The notes below the pieces were generated by a model. That model worked only from the letters and a program-made list of their open reading frames with translations. It was not told the origin of the DNA and did no database searches. Made by a program: the position numbers and the translations under genes. A DNA stretch of 64,000 nt, taken from NCBI GenBank assembly GCA_052273625.1, contig DAVZHW010000008.1, positions 1 to 64,000 on the forward strand. The letters run 5' to 3'. Shown piece after piece: positions 16,665 through 26,019 of this stretch (position 1 is the stretch's first letter; each line of letters opens with the position of its first letter). Origin of the DNA: Fimenecus sp052273625. Lineage in GTDB: Bacteria; Bacillota; Clostridia; Oscillospirales; Acutalibacteraceae.

Positions 16665-17999
16665 CTAAATTTTTTCCTTTTTCCACGGGCCTGTTACATA
16701 AAATATAATCGACAAAACGGTTGCGACGCACCAGCCGACAGGCCAAGCACACCAAATTCCCGTTGCTCCGAGTGATGTTTTCGAGAAAACAGCCGCCATA
16801 ACAACACGCAAAATCAAATCCGTAAAGGTTGCAATCATAAACTTGTTCATCATTCCCGCACCTCTTAAAATGCCGTCTGCAACAAGCTTTGCGGAAACTA
16901 TGAAATAAAACGGGGAAAGTATTTTAAGATAGGTTATGCCCGTCAATATCGCTGTTTCGGTAGGCTCGTCCATAAAGAGCTTGAGGAAGAACTCGCCCTT
17001 GAAGAAATAGAGTGCGAACAGCGGCAGGCTCAACAGCCACACCATTTTTATTCCTGCCGTGAAGCCCTGCTTAACACGGGCAAGCTTTCCTGCACCCATA
17101 TTCTGTGCGGTATAGTTTGAAATTCCGTTTCCGAGAGTTGTAAACGAAGTAATTACAAGGTTATTGAGCTTGACCGCCGCCGAATATCCTGCCATTACAG
17201 GTGCGCCGAAGCCGTTGATAATGCCCTGAATGATTATGTTTCCGATTGAAATAAAGCTCTGCTGTAAGGTGCTCGGAACGGCAATTATAATAATCTGTTT
17301 CAAAATATTCTTGTCAAAAATCGGGCAGTTCTTTTCTTTGTCGATTTTATTAAGCCTTTTGAAAACAACCGCAATCGCAAGTATACAGCTAATACCCTGA
17401 CAAATGAAGGTCGCCCACGCAACGCCTGCAACACCCATATTAAACGATTTTACAAACCAAATATCGACCGCAATGTTTGAAAGCGAGGATACGGCGAGGA
17501 AATAAAACGGAGTTTTCGAGTCTCCCAATGCCGAAAAAATACCCGTCGCAATGTTATAGAAAAACACAAACGGAAGTCCCCAAACATAGATGTCAAGGTA
17601 CAGCTTTGAATCCGCAAAAACAATGTCGGGAGTTCTGATAAGACGAAGTAATGCACCTGCGCCGAATATTCCTATGAGCATTAACAAAACGCAAAGTCCT
17701 GCGCTGAAAATGCAGGCGGTATACACGGCGGTTTTGACCTTTTTGAACTCCTTTGCGCCGAAAAATCTTGAAACGACAACCGAGCAGCCCATATTACAGC
17801 CGAACGCAAACGCAATGAAAATCAGCGTAATCTCATAGCTGTTTCCGACTGCCGCAAGGGCGTTTTCGCCTACGAATTTGCCTGCTACAAAGCTGTCCGC
17901 TATATTATAAAGCTGTTGAAAAATTATACTTCCGAAAAGCGGTAAGCAGAATTTCCACAAAACCGATTGCGGTTTTCCGACTGTCAAATCCTTGTTCAT
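16665..17999 (-). CDS. MATE-family multidrug/cation efflux transporter
   Basis: A 444-residue protein with about 12 transmembrane helices in two similar halves. The N-terminal half has the family stretch LPLFGSIIFQQLYNIADSFV and GENALAAVGNSYEI; the second half repeats the pattern with VPSTLQQSFISIGNIIIQG. Transporters of this family export organic cations or metabolites in exchange for Na+ or H+; the substrate is unknown here. The ATG at 17999 is preferred to the one at 18017 because AGAGGT precedes it. It is divergent from a LysR regulator 127 bp away. Confidence 0.92.
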   Translation of the reverse strand: MNKDLTVGKPQSVLWKFCLPLFGSIIFQQLYNIADSFVAGKFVGENALAAVGNSYEITLIFIAFAFGCNMGCSVVVSRFFGAKEFKKVKTAVYTACIFSAGLCVLLMLIGIFGAGALLRLIRTPDIVFADSKLYLDIYVWGLPFVFFYNIATGIFSALGDSKTPFYFLAVSSLSNIAVDIWFVKSFNMGVAGVAWATFICQGISCILAIAVVFKRLNKIDKEKNCPIFDKNILKQIIIIAVPSTLQQSFISIGNIIIQGIINGFGAPVMAGYSAAVKLNNLVITSFTTLGNGISNYTAQNMGAGKLARVKQGFTAGIKMVWLLSLPLFALYFFKGEFFLKLFMDEPTETAILTGITYLKILSPFYFIVSAKLVADGILRGAGMMNKFMIATFTDLILRVVMAAVFSKTSLGATGIWCAWPVGWCVATVLSIIFYVTGPWKKEKI

Positions 18000-18125
18000 T
18001 TTCTTTACCTCTCGCATTTCTATTTATATTGCATTTTTTAACCGCATATATTATAATTTGCTTTAAGGTATATGTAAAATGTAAATATTCTATTTTGATA
18101 TATCATTTTTATATGGAGAAAAGCT

Positions 18126-19010
18126 ATGAATATCAGCTACGACTATTACAAAATTTTCTATTTCGTTGCAAAATACGGCAGCTTCACGGCTGCGGCAAAT
18201 GTGCTGTTCAACAATCAGCCGAACATTACAAGGACTGTTAAAAAGCTTGAAGAGGAGCTCGGATGCACCCTGTTTGTGCGACACAGACACGGCGTTGCAC
18301 TCACTCCCGAGGGCGAAAAGCTGTATGCGAGAATTGCGACGGCTGTCGAGAGTATTAAGCTCGGCGAGGAGGAAATCGAGCAGGATAAAAGCCTGCAATC
18401 GGGCAAGGTTACGGTTGCCGTAAGTGAAATTGCGCTTCATTGCTCACTTTTGCCTGCACTCAAAAAATTCCGAAGCATTTACCCGGGTGTAAAGCTTAAA
18501 ATTTCAAGTCTTACAACTCCGCAGGCAATCACAATGCTCAAAAACGGTCTTGCCGATTTTGCGCTTGTAACGGAACCGTTTGATTTACCATCTGAATTAC
18601 ATTCCGTAAAACTCAGAAGTGTAAAAGAAGTGCCTGTTTGCAGTTCAAAACTGTCTTTGGAAACAGGAGCGACGCTTACAGCCCGTCAACTACTTCAAAA
18701 TTCTATTATCGGACTCGGCGAAAGGACAGGCTCAAATAAATTTTTCACAGATTATTTCAATTCAGTCGGATTGACTTTTGAGCCCGAAATCGAAGCGAAC
18801 TCCGCCGACCAGATTTTGCCGATGATAAAATCCGATCTCGGAATAGGCTTTGTGCCCGAGGAATTTTTGGAAAAAGAAGACTTGTCCAATCTCACAATCC
18901 TCAATGTAACCCCTCCTATACCCGAAAGGAACATCTGCCTGCTCAAACGAAAGGACGTACATTCGGGTCTTGCGGTATCGGAGCTTGAAAGAATAATCTT
19001 TTGCGGGTAA
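18126..19010 (+). CDS. LysR-family transcriptional regulator
   Basis: A 294-residue LysR protein. Residues 1-60 are the winged HTH (FYFVAKYGSFTAAANVLFNN, QPNITRTVKKLEEELGCTLF), joined by a linker helix to the two-lobed effector domain (from about 90, GKVTVAVSEIALHC). The ribosome binding site is GGAGA 7 nt before the ATG. It is divergent from the MATE exporter, the usual arrangement in which a LysR protein controls the neighbour in response to a small ligand. The ligand cannot be told. Confidence 0.93.
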   Translation: MNISYDYYKIFYFVAKYGSFTAAANVLFNNQPNITRTVKKLEEELGCTLFVRHRHGVALTPEGEKLYARIATAVESIKLGEEEIEQDKSLQSGKVTVAVSEIALHCSLLPALKKFRSIYPGVKLKISSLTTPQAITMLKNGLADFALVTEPFDLPSELHSVKLRSVKEVPVCSSKLSLETGATLTARQLLQNSIIGLGERTGSNKFFTDYFNSVGLTFEPEIEANSADQILPMIKSDLGIGFVPEEFLEKEDLSNLTILNVTPPIPERNICLLKRKDVHSGLAVSELERIIFCG

Positions 19011-19038
19011 AGAATTTTTCAAAATTGAAATAAAACCC

Positions 19039-19067
19039 TTGAAAATTGGCGAAAATGACAGTATAAT
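19039..19067 (+). promoter_or_regulatory. Promoter of the PHP operon
   Basis: TTGAAA (19039-19044), 17-bp spacer, TATAAT (19062-19067), about 100 nt upstream of the PHP gene start. Confidence 0.75.
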
Positions 19068-19163
19068 TGTATATAGTATATTGAGGGTTTATGCGCTTAA
19101 ATTTACACATAACTCATTTTCAGTGAAATATATGATACTTAATTGTTTTGAGGAGGAAAGAAA

Positions 19164-20054
19164 TTGAACGGAGATTTACATTGTCATACTAAGCTTTCAG
19201 ACGGTTCTCTCGGTATCGAAGACTTAATTATTTTAGCTAAAAAAAGAGGTATTACTACCATTGCGATTACAGACCATGACTGCCTTGCGGGAACGGTCAG
19301 AGGTAAAATAATCGGCGAGAGGTACGGTATTCAGGTTATCCCCGGCGTTGAATTGTCGGCAACCGATACAAAGACAGGCAAGAAGGTTCACATTCTTTGC
19401 TATCTCAGCGATATGCCTGCAAGACTTGAGGGTCTTTGCCACAAAAATTCTCTTGCAAGAAAAAAAGCGGCTCATATTATGATGCTTCACACCGCTAAAA
19501 GATACCCTGTAACAACAGAATTTATCGTTAAATGCGCTACGGGTTCTACTAACATTTATAAGCAACACATTATGCAGGCTCTTATGGAGTCAGGCTATAC
19601 AACCTCGATTTACGGCGACCTTTACAACGAGCTTTTCAACGAGGACTCGCCTAACAATATTATCGTAACACCGAAATATCCCGATATTGAAGAGGTTATC
19701 GGTGCGGTACACGATGCAGGCGGCGTTGCTGTTCTTGCTCACCCGTATATGTATGACAATCTTGACTCTGTACCGAGGCTTATCGAGTGTGGTCTTGACG
19801 GAATTGAGGTATGGCATCCGTCGGCTACCGAGGCTCAGCAGGACGAGCTTAAAAAACTCGCAACAAAACATAAATTGCTTATGACAGGCGGTACAGATTT
19901 CCACGGTCTTTATAATGATAAGGTTATTTCAATCGGCGACTACGGTACTCCCGATGACGCCCTTTCAAAGCTTATGGGTTATAAGGCGAAGCAAAAACGC
20001 TTGCTTAAAAAAGCACAAAAGCTCGCCGAGGAAAATGCTGCCGAAAACGCATAA
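19164..20054 (+). CDS. PHP-domain metal-dependent phosphoesterase
   Basis: A 296-residue protein of the YciV/TrpH type (RNase AM / nucleoside bisphosphate phosphatase family). All metal-binding motifs are visible: DLHCHTKLSDGS at the N-terminus, ITDHDCLAG, VELSA, VLAHPYMYD, and GTDFHG near the end. Family members remove phosphate from 3',5'-bisphosphonucleotides or trim RNA 5' ends; the precise substrate is not deducible. The start is TTG at 19164 behind AGGAGG. The C-terminal tail is a lysine/alanine-rich helix. It lies 18 nt upstream of the next gene, so they form one operon. Confidence 0.88.
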   Translation: MNGDLHCHTKLSDGSLGIEDLIILAKKRGITTIAITDHDCLAGTVRGKIIGERYGIQVIPGVELSATDTKTGKKVHILCYLSDMPARLEGLCHKNSLARKKAAHIMMLHTAKRYPVTTEFIVKCATGSTNIYKQHIMQALMESGYTTSIYGDLYNELFNEDSPNNIIVTPKYPDIEEVIGAVHDAGGVAVLAHPYMYDNLDSVPRLIECGLDGIEVWHPSATEAQQDELKKLATKHKLLMTGGTDFHGLYNDKVISIGDYGTPDDALSKLMGYKAKQKRLLKKAQKLAEENAAENA

Positions 20055-20072
20055 TTCAACGGAGGTCTATTT

Positions 20073-20630
20073 ATGGACGACGATATTAAAATCTTTAACG
20101 CCAAACCGAAAGACGACACGCTTGACAGTATCGCTTTGATTGAAGAAATGAATACTCAGCGTATGAACGGTAACACCGAGAAAGCTAAACAGCTTGGCAA
20201 ATATCTTTCCGAGCGTTTCCTTGACGGTGCAGAGCTTAAACGCTCACTTGAGGAGGAAATCGGAACGCTTGATTATCCCCCAAAGGTTATTTTGCAGATA
20301 AAGATTTTGGTGTTCTTTACGGCTGAATATTGCATTAACCGGCTTTTACCCAACACCTTGCTCAAAAGCACGGCAACGAATACTATTTATGACCGTGTTA
20401 TGAAAAACGCCGGCGAATTTTACAAGGAATTTTCCGACGGCGTCGAGTACAGCTTTTATTATCTCGCCGTTAAAAAGGAAGATGTTTTGAAAGCGGTCGG
20501 CAAGACTTTTGCTATGATTTGCCGAAAAGAAGATGATGAAACCTACAAGCAACTCGGAAGCGATATTTTCAGAGTTGTTTCAAATGAGGTTCAGTCAATT
20601 ATCGAAGGCTATAATTTCATAAATGAATAA
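20073..20630 (+). CDS. Conserved-looking helical protein of unknown function
   Basis: A 185-residue soluble, mostly helical protein that I do not recognise. No signal peptide, membrane segment or cofactor motif is visible. There is a short acidic N-terminus (MDDDIKIFNAKPKDD), a middle segment VFFTAEYCINRLLPN and a helix GVEYSFYYLAVKKEDVLKAV. The start has CGGAGG 8 nt ahead, and the gene follows the PHP phosphoesterase by 18 nt in the same operon, so a shared role is likely. A terminator follows. Confidence 0.7.
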   Translation: MDDDIKIFNAKPKDDTLDSIALIEEMNTQRMNGNTEKAKQLGKYLSERFLDGAELKRSLEEEIGTLDYPPKVILQIKILVFFTAEYCINRLLPNTLLKSTATNTIYDRVMKNAGEFYKEFSDGVEYSFYYLAVKKEDVLKAVGKTFAMICRKEDDETYKQLGSDIFRVVSNEVQSIIEGYNFINE

Positions 20631-20643
20631 GCAAACACAAATT

Positions 20644-20690
20644 AACCCCTTTTGCGAATTGGCTGAGTGTTAATTCACAAGAGGGGTTTT
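20644..20690 (+). terminator. Terminator of the PHP operon
   Basis: CCCCTTTTG pairs with CAAGAGGGG (one G-U) and is followed by TTTTACTTTTTC. The convergent transporter gene ends just beyond, so it may act in both directions. Confidence 0.75.
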
Positions 20691-20706
20691 ACTTTTTCTT
20701 GTTTTA

Positions 20707-22194
20707 TTATTCTATTACAATGCCTTCCGCTTTTCTCTTTTCGGCAAGGTCTTCAAGTATACGCTTTTTGTTGTCGCCCGAAATCTTATAGAAGAACATC
20801 GGAATTGCGCACAACAAGAGGCTGATACCGGGAACTATCGAAACAAGCGAGAACATTGCGAAGCGGTGTCCTGCGGCAAGGTCGGTAGCCGCTACTATTG
20901 CGGTTGAACTATACATTTTTTCAGGTTCAAGACCTATGAACATATACATAAGAACAATACCCGAAGTGGCAAATGCATTACCGAGTTTGTTTACAAATCC
21001 TTGACAAGCCGAGCCGAGACCGTTATCTCTAAAGCCTGTTTTAAGCTCCATATAATCAAGGCAGTCGCCTATCATAGCATACGAAATAACATTGAGTACG
21101 CCAAGCGGTATGCAGGAAATAAGCACAAACGGAATACAAACATAAAGGTTCATCGTAAACCAGCCGATAAGCGTTGTAAAAATGCTTGCAGCGAAGCCGA
21201 GTAAGCAGGTTACAATTACAATCTTTTTATAATCATACTTTTTCATAAGCACGGGCATAAAGAGCATTGCACCGAACATACCGACAATTGCACAAACCTG
21301 GAATATAGTTTTAACCGAGGAAACGCTTGCCTCAATCGCCGCAACACGCTCTGCATCTGAAAGTCCGTTCAAATCAGGTCCGATATAGAAAGCGTATCTT
21401 GCAACATGAACTGCCGCCGCCTGCACCATATATCTGCCCGAGGAAAGTATACCCATTGCGATAACAAGCATAAGCGGTTTGCATTTGAAAATTCTTGACA
21501 ACTGACTCGGTTCACCCGGTTGAGGTTTTCTGTCGGGAATGACAACTCTCTCTTTAACTCTGAAATATGAACTTGCATAAAGAACAATGCCGATAGCAAC
21601 CGTTACGATTGCCATAATAAGATACTTTTTCTTGTTATAATCAAGTCCGTCGGAGGTGCCGAGGATTTTCGGAAGTGTAAGTCCTATAACAAGGAAAAGC
21701 ACTTCGGGAACAGCAGAGCCGACACCGTTAAATGTTCTGCCGACAGAGATTACCCTGCCTCGCTCATCTGCGTCGGGAGTTAAAACATTAGGCAGACTCC
21801 AAAACGGAACGTCAGCCATTGTGTAAATCATACCCCAGACGACGTAGACAACCGCCGAGTATATCATAAGCTGCTTTTTTTCAAGATTAGGACTTAAATA
21901 CATAAGTACCGTAAGTATGCCAATCGGTATAGCGGCATAAATTATATACGGTCGCATCTTTCCGTGCTTGGTCGTTCTGCGGTCAACAATCATACCCATA
22001 AGCGGATCATTGATAGCGTCCCACACTCTTGCAAGAAGCATAAGCAACAATACAAACATTGGCGCAAGCTGCAAAACATTCAAGTAATAGTCACTGATGT
22101 AACTTGACATCATAGCGTATATCATTCCCTGTCCCATAGCGGCAAAGCAGAATGAATACATTTCTTTTTTAGGAAGATAAGTTTTCGATGACAT
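20707..22194 (-). CDS. GPH-family sugar/cation symporter
   Basis: A 495-residue major-facilitator-type protein with 12 predicted helices, of the glycoside-pentoside-hexuronide family (MelB/XynB-like). Diagnostic segments are LLARVWDAINDPLMGMIVDR followed by KHGKMRPYI, and WSLPNVLTPDADERGRVI. These transporters couple sugar or glycoside uptake to Na+ or H+. No glycoside hydrolase gene is adjacent, so the substrate is open. The ribosome binding site is AAAGGAG. A promoter-like TATAAT and a perfect dyad lie upstream. Confidence 0.92.
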   Translation of the reverse strand: MSSKTYLPKKEMYSFCFAAMGQGMIYAMMSSYISDYYLNVLQLAPMFVLLLMLLARVWDAINDPLMGMIVDRRTTKHGKMRPYIIYAAIPIGILTVLMYLSPNLEKKQLMIYSAVVYVVWGMIYTMADVPFWSLPNVLTPDADERGRVISVGRTFNGVGSAVPEVLFLVIGLTLPKILGTSDGLDYNKKKYLIMAIVTVAIGIVLYASSYFRVKERVVIPDRKPQPGEPSQLSRIFKCKPLMLVIAMGILSSGRYMVQAAAVHVARYAFYIGPDLNGLSDAERVAAIEASVSSVKTIFQVCAIVGMFGAMLFMPVLMKKYDYKKIVIVTCLLGFAASIFTTLIGWFTMNLYVCIPFVLISCIPLGVLNVISYAMIGDCLDYMELKTGFRDNGLGSACQGFVNKLGNAFATSGIVLMYMFIGLEPEKMYSSTAIVAATDLAAGHRFAMFSLVSIVPGISLLLCAIPMFFYKISGDNKKRILEDLAEKRKAEGIVIE

Positions 22195-22227
22195 GATGCG
22201 CTCCTTTGAAAATTTTAATATACCCTC

Positions 22228-22294
22228 ATTATACTATATATTTCGTTGTCTTGCAGTAGAAATAACAGAGCGATATTTAGTTAAAATAACTAAA
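22228..22294 (-). promoter_or_regulatory. Putative promoter and operator of the symporter gene
   Basis: A minus-strand TATAAT (22228-22233) lies 34 nt upstream of the symporter ATG; the -35 is weak. About 42 bp further upstream is a perfect dyad TTTAGTTA-AAA-TAACTAAA (22276-22294), which could bind a sugar-responsive activator. Confidence 0.45.
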
Positions 22295-22304
22295 GGAACG
22301 ATAA

Positions 22305-22333
22305 AAAAAGCCGATAGATTAACTATCAGCTTT
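22305..22333 (-). terminator. Minus-strand terminator, probably of the pfl operon
   Basis: AAAGC.GATAG and CTATC.GCTTT form a stem with a T7 run on the minus strand. It lies about 210 bp after the pflA stop, with dispersed repeats in between. Confidence 0.65.
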
Positions 22334-22428
22334 AATTGTGTCTATTAAATTGTTTTGTGAAATTTTATATAAAAGTAAATGCCTACAGAAAATATTGCGA
22401 TTATTCGTGAATTTAATTTAACATCATA

Positions 22429-22522
22429 CCGTAGGGACAACCCTTGCGGCTGTTCGTAACTTTTGTTTCACAATCCCTCCGCCTCACATTCGTTCGGCAC
22501 CTCCCTTTACACAAGGGAGGCT
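22429..22522. repeat. Two adjacent dispersed repeat units downstream of pflA
   Basis: 22429-22456 is a copy of the GTAGGGACA element seen at 15778-15804 in the opposite orientation, with two mismatches over 28 bases. It is followed at 22472-22522 by a second hairpin unit (CACCTCCCTTTA...AAGGGAGG). The 348-nt gene-free stretch 22195-22542 contains these repeats, the terminator and the symporter control region; no further ORF is convincing. Confidence 0.7.
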
Positions 22523-22542
22523 GAAAGCGGATTGAAATGCAA

Positions 22543-23262
22543 TCACTCTGTTTTTTCGATTTTTTTGTCAATATATTCCTGAAGCTCGTGCAATCTTGAT
22601 TTATCGAGTGCCTTCGTTTCTTTTAACGGGTTTTCGATTTTCAGCTCGTCATACTTGAAAAAGCCCATTGTGTGAAATGCCAAAAGCTCATATTTTTCAA
22701 ACTTAAATTGTTTTGAAAGCTCGGCATATTTGTCCATATCCGCTTCGGTGTCGTTAATATCGGGAATAACGACGGTGCGAAGCCACAGCCTAATGTTTTT
22801 TTCGCTTGCATACTTGCCGATTTTTATAAAGCGTTCAAATTCTCCGCCCGTGTATTTTTTATAGTCCTCTGCATTATAAAACTTCACGTCGAGAATAACC
22901 ATATCGGCATTTTCAATCGCCGTTTTAACCTCGTCGGTCAATTCAACGCTTCCCGAGGTGTCAAGGCAATATCCGATATTCTCCGATTTTAACAGCGGTG
23001 CGATTTCATTTATAAATTTTGCATTGAGCAACGGCTCTCCGCCCGAAAAGGTTACTCCGCCGCCGTTTTTGAAATAAGGCTTATAGCGTTTAACCTTGTT
23101 GAACAGCTCTTGCGCCGACATATCAATTTCGCCCTTATGGTGCCAAGTGTCCGGATTATGACAGTATGCACAACGCAAAGGACAACCGCTGAAAAACACA
23201 TCAAAGCGTATTCCCTCGCCGTCAACTGCGGCAAGACTTTCAAAGGAATGTATATTCGCCAT
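22543..23262 (-). CDS. pflA: Pyruvate formate-lyase activating enzyme
   Basis: A 239-residue radical SAM activase that installs the glycyl radical on PflB. The CX3CX2C cluster motif is CPLRCAYC in a GCPLRCAYCHNPDTW context, followed by the SAM-binding GGGVTFSGGEPLL. A start at ATG 23262 is chosen over a TTG two codons earlier because AAAGGAG is 8 nt from the ATG and only 2 nt from the TTG. It lies 62 nt after pflB on the same strand, with a GC-rich hairpin in the gap. Confidence 0.95.
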   Translation of the reverse strand: MANIHSFESLAAVDGEGIRFDVFFSGCPLRCAYCHNPDTWHHKGEIDMSAQELFNKVKRYKPYFKNGGGVTFSGGEPLLNAKFINEIAPLLKSENIGYCLDTSGSVELTDEVKTAIENADMVILDVKFYNAEDYKKYTGGEFERFIKIGKYASEKNIRLWLRTVVIPDINDTEADMDKYAELSKQFKFEKYELLAFHTMGFFKYDELKIENPLKETKALDKSRLHELQEYIDKKIEKTE

Positions 23263-23286
23263 AGCCAAATCTCCTTTATCTAAAAT

Positions 23287-23311
23287 TAACGGGCGGAAAA
23301 TCCGCCCGTTT
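23287..23311. terminator. Intercistronic hairpin between pflB and pflA
   Basis: AACGGGCGGA and TCCGCCCGTT form a perfect 10-bp stem with an AAA/TTT loop. Only a weak T-run (TTAATTTTA) follows on the minus strand, so it may work as a partial terminator or mRNA stabiliser that lowers pflA relative to pflB. Confidence 0.6.
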
Positions 23312-23324
23312 GGTTGTCCTGCTT

Positions 23325-25556
23325 TTACATTGACTGATGGAATGTACGGGCAATAACCTCTTCCTGCTTATCACGAGTGAGCTTGTTGAAGTTTACCGCA
23401 TATCCCGATACTCTGATTGTGAGCGAGGGATAGAGAGTCGGGTCGTTCATAGCAGCGATAAGCTTTTCACGGTTGAGAACGTTTACGTTAAGATGATGTG
23501 CGTCCTGCTCAAAATAACCGTCAAGCATTGTTGTAAGGTGCTCAATCTGCTGTTCTTTATCACTTCCGAGAGCGTCGGGTGTGATTGAGAATGTGTTTGA
23601 AATACCGTCCTGACAGCAAGCATAGTTAAGCTTTGCAACCGAGTTAAGAGAAGCCAAAGCGCCCTCGCAATCTCTGCCGTGCATGGGGTTAGCTCCGGGA
23701 GCAAACGGCTCACCTGCTTTACGGCCGTCGGGAGTAGAACCGGTCTTTCTGCCATACATAACATTTGATGTGATTGTAAGGATTGAAAGAGTATGTCTTG
23801 CACCTCTGTAACAAGGAGTCTTGCAAAGCTCTTTGTAGAAGTACTCTATAAGGTCCTTACCGATAAGGTCGGCTCTGTCATCATCGTTGCCGTATTTCGG
23901 GAACTTGCCCTCAATCTTAAAGTCGGTGATAAGTCCTCTGTCGTCCTTTATAGGAGTAACTTTAGCATACTTAATTGCCGACAAGGAGTCAATAGCAACC
24001 GAGAAGCCCGATACGCCGAATGCCATCAAACGCTCAACATCTGTATCGTGAAGTGACATCATAAGCCTTTCGTAAGCGTACTTATCGTGCATATAGTGAA
24101 TGATATTCATGGTGTTGACATAGAGTCTTGCCATCCAAGAAAGATACTTCTTATATGCCTCGTAAACTTCTTCAAATGTAAGAGTCTTTTCCTCAAAAAT
24201 ATCGCCCTTGGGAGCAATTTGAGCGCCCTCGATTTCATCTTTACCGCCGTTAAGAGCCATAAGAAGAACTTTTGCAAGGTTACATCTTGCACCGAAGAAC
24301 TGCATCTGCTTGCCCATCTTCATTGCCGATACACAGCAAGCGATAGCATAGTCATCGCCGTACATTCTTCTCATAACATCATCGTTTTCATACTGAATTG
24401 AGTCTGTATCAATAGAAACCTGCGCACAGAAATCCTTAAAGGTCTGGGGAAGTCTGTCAGACCAAAGAACTGTAATGTTCGGCTCAGCCGATGAGCCGAG
24501 GTTGTAAAGTGTCTGCAATACACGGTACGAAGTCTTTGATACCATATGCTTACCCTCACATGTTACACCTGCAAGAGCCATTGTAACCCATACCGGATCA
24601 CCTGCGAAAAGGTCATTATATTCAGGTGTACGCAAGTGACGAACAAGACGAAGCTTGATAACAAGGTCGTCGATAAGCTCCTGTGCATGAACCTCGTCAA
24701 GAACACCCTCTTCGATATCTCTCTGAATGTAAACATCCATAAACTCGGCAATTCTGCCTATTGAGTTAGCTGCACCGTTCTGCTCTTTGATTGCACCGAG
24801 ATAGCCGAAGTAAAGCCATTGAACTGCCTCTTTTGCTGTTGATGCGGGCTTTGAAATATCATAGCCGTATGAAAGTGCAAGCCCTTTAAGCTGATTCATA
24901 AAGTCAAGCTGCTTTGAAAGGTCCTCAAGAGTGTGGATTGTTTCCTCATCAAGAATTTCTTTCATACCGAGTCTGCGCTTGTCCTCTTTCTTCTGCTCAA
25001 TAAGATAATCCATACCGTAAAGAGCAATTCTGCGGTAGTCGCCGATAATTCTTCCTCTTGCGTAAGCGTCGGGAAGACCTGTAAGAATACCTGCGTGACG
25101 AGCAGCCTTCATCGTGTCGGTATATGCTCTGAAAACGCCTGTATTGTGAGTAGTTCTGTATGTGAACTCGTCCTTGATTTTCTCTGAAAGCTCATAGCCG
25201 TATGCGTTACAAGCCTGAACTGCATTTCTGAAGCCTGCGAACGGTGAAACACCTCTTTTAAGCGGTTCGTCAGTCTGCAAGCCTACGATAACATCCGTGT
25301 CCTTGTCAATTACATAACCCGGTTCGTGTGAAAGGATTGAAAGTACCCTTTCGGTATCAACATCAAGCACACCGCCGTTGTCATTTTCTTTAATGAGCAA
25401 TTCGTGTACTTTGTCCATTTCCTTCTTTGTTCTGTCTGTGGGGCCTTCAAGGAAAGAACTGTCGCCGTCATAAGCTGTGTAGTTCAATTTGATAAAGTTA
25501 GATACATCAATTCTGTCGCACCATGCGCCCTTACTAAAACCTCTCCATGCTTCCAT
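23325..25556 (-). CDS. pflB: Formate C-acetyltransferase (pyruvate formate-lyase)
   Basis: Converts pyruvate and CoA to acetyl-CoA and formate under anaerobic conditions. The 743-residue length is typical. The adjacent catalytic cysteines lie in DDYAIACCVSAMKMG (about 405-406), and the radical-bearing glycine in IRVSGYAVNF (about 714) near the C-terminus. The start has GGAGG 8 nt upstream. It is the central gene of a UPF0251 regulator-pflB-pflA unit. PFL is oxygen-sensitive, which fits an anaerobe. Confidence 0.97.
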   Translation of the reverse strand: MEAWRGFSKGAWCDRIDVSNFIKLNYTAYDGDSSFLEGPTDRTKKEMDKVHELLIKENDNGGVLDVDTERVLSILSHEPGYVIDKDTDVIVGLQTDEPLKRGVSPFAGFRNAVQACNAYGYELSEKIKDEFTYRTTHNTGVFRAYTDTMKAARHAGILTGLPDAYARGRIIGDYRRIALYGMDYLIEQKKEDKRRLGMKEILDEETIHTLEDLSKQLDFMNQLKGLALSYGYDISKPASTAKEAVQWLYFGYLGAIKEQNGAANSIGRIAEFMDVYIQRDIEEGVLDEVHAQELIDDLVIKLRLVRHLRTPEYNDLFAGDPVWVTMALAGVTCEGKHMVSKTSYRVLQTLYNLGSSAEPNITVLWSDRLPQTFKDFCAQVSIDTDSIQYENDDVMRRMYGDDYAIACCVSAMKMGKQMQFFGARCNLAKVLLMALNGGKDEIEGAQIAPKGDIFEEKTLTFEEVYEAYKKYLSWMARLYVNTMNIIHYMHDKYAYERLMMSLHDTDVERLMAFGVSGFSVAIDSLSAIKYAKVTPIKDDRGLITDFKIEGKFPKYGNDDDRADLIGKDLIEYFYKELCKTPCYRGARHTLSILTITSNVMYGRKTGSTPDGRKAGEPFAPGANPMHGRDCEGALASLNSVAKLNYACCQDGISNTFSITPDALGSDKEQQIEHLTTMLDGYFEQDAHHLNVNVLNREKLIAAMNDPTLYPSLTIRVSGYAVNFNKLTRDKQEEVIARTFHQSM

Positions 25557-25595
25557 TTCATTTACCTCCGTACATAAATACTTTAATACTTTATA

Positions 25596-25979
25596 TTATC
25601 CGATAGTCGCCTTTGCCGAACACAAAATACTCTCTCCGTGTCCGCAGTCCTTGCAGGCTGTTTTGCCGCACTTTCTACAACAGGTTGAGCTTCCTTTACA
25701 AAGCTCTATATCTCCGCCGTGAATTACAAGCGACTTTCCGTAAATAATAGCGTCTGCCGTCTTTGCCCTTGCCGAATTATAAATTGAAGCGACGGTCGAA
25801 CGGGCAATATCCATTTGAATTGCACATTCCTCCTGAGAATACCCGAGAGTATCCATAAGCCTCATAACCTCATATTCGTCAAAGGTCAGGTCAACAACCT
25901 CGGCATAATCGCCGAACGGTCTGAAGCCCATTACTTTGGGGTATGCGCAAATTCGTCTTAATTTTTTAGGCCTTGCCAA
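25596..25979 (-). CDS. UPF0251/DUF134 HTH protein with Cys-rich tail
   Basis: A 127-residue protein beginning MARPKKLRRICAYPKVMGFR, the UPF0251 signature. Residues about 47-75 are a sigma-70 region 4-like HTH (YSQEECAIQMDIARSTVASI). After GGDIEL comes a tail with seven cysteines (94, 100, 101, 104, 109, 112, 120; e.g. CCRKCGKTACKDCG), which suggests a metal or Fe-S/redox-sensing site. The start is a TTG at 25979 with GGAGGGG 5 nt upstream; no ATG fits. It is first in the transcript with pflB 39 nt downstream, so a role as redox-linked regulator of PFL, or of itself, is a reasonable inference. Confidence 0.85.
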   Translation of the reverse strand: MARPKKLRRICAYPKVMGFRPFGDYAEVVDLTFDEYEVMRLMDTLGYSQEECAIQMDIARSTVASIYNSARAKTADAIIYGKSLVIHGGDIELCKGSSTCCRKCGKTACKDCGHGESILCSAKATIG

Positions 25980-26019
25980 ATTAACCCCTCCGATAACTGT
26001 TTTTTGACCTTGTAAGTCT

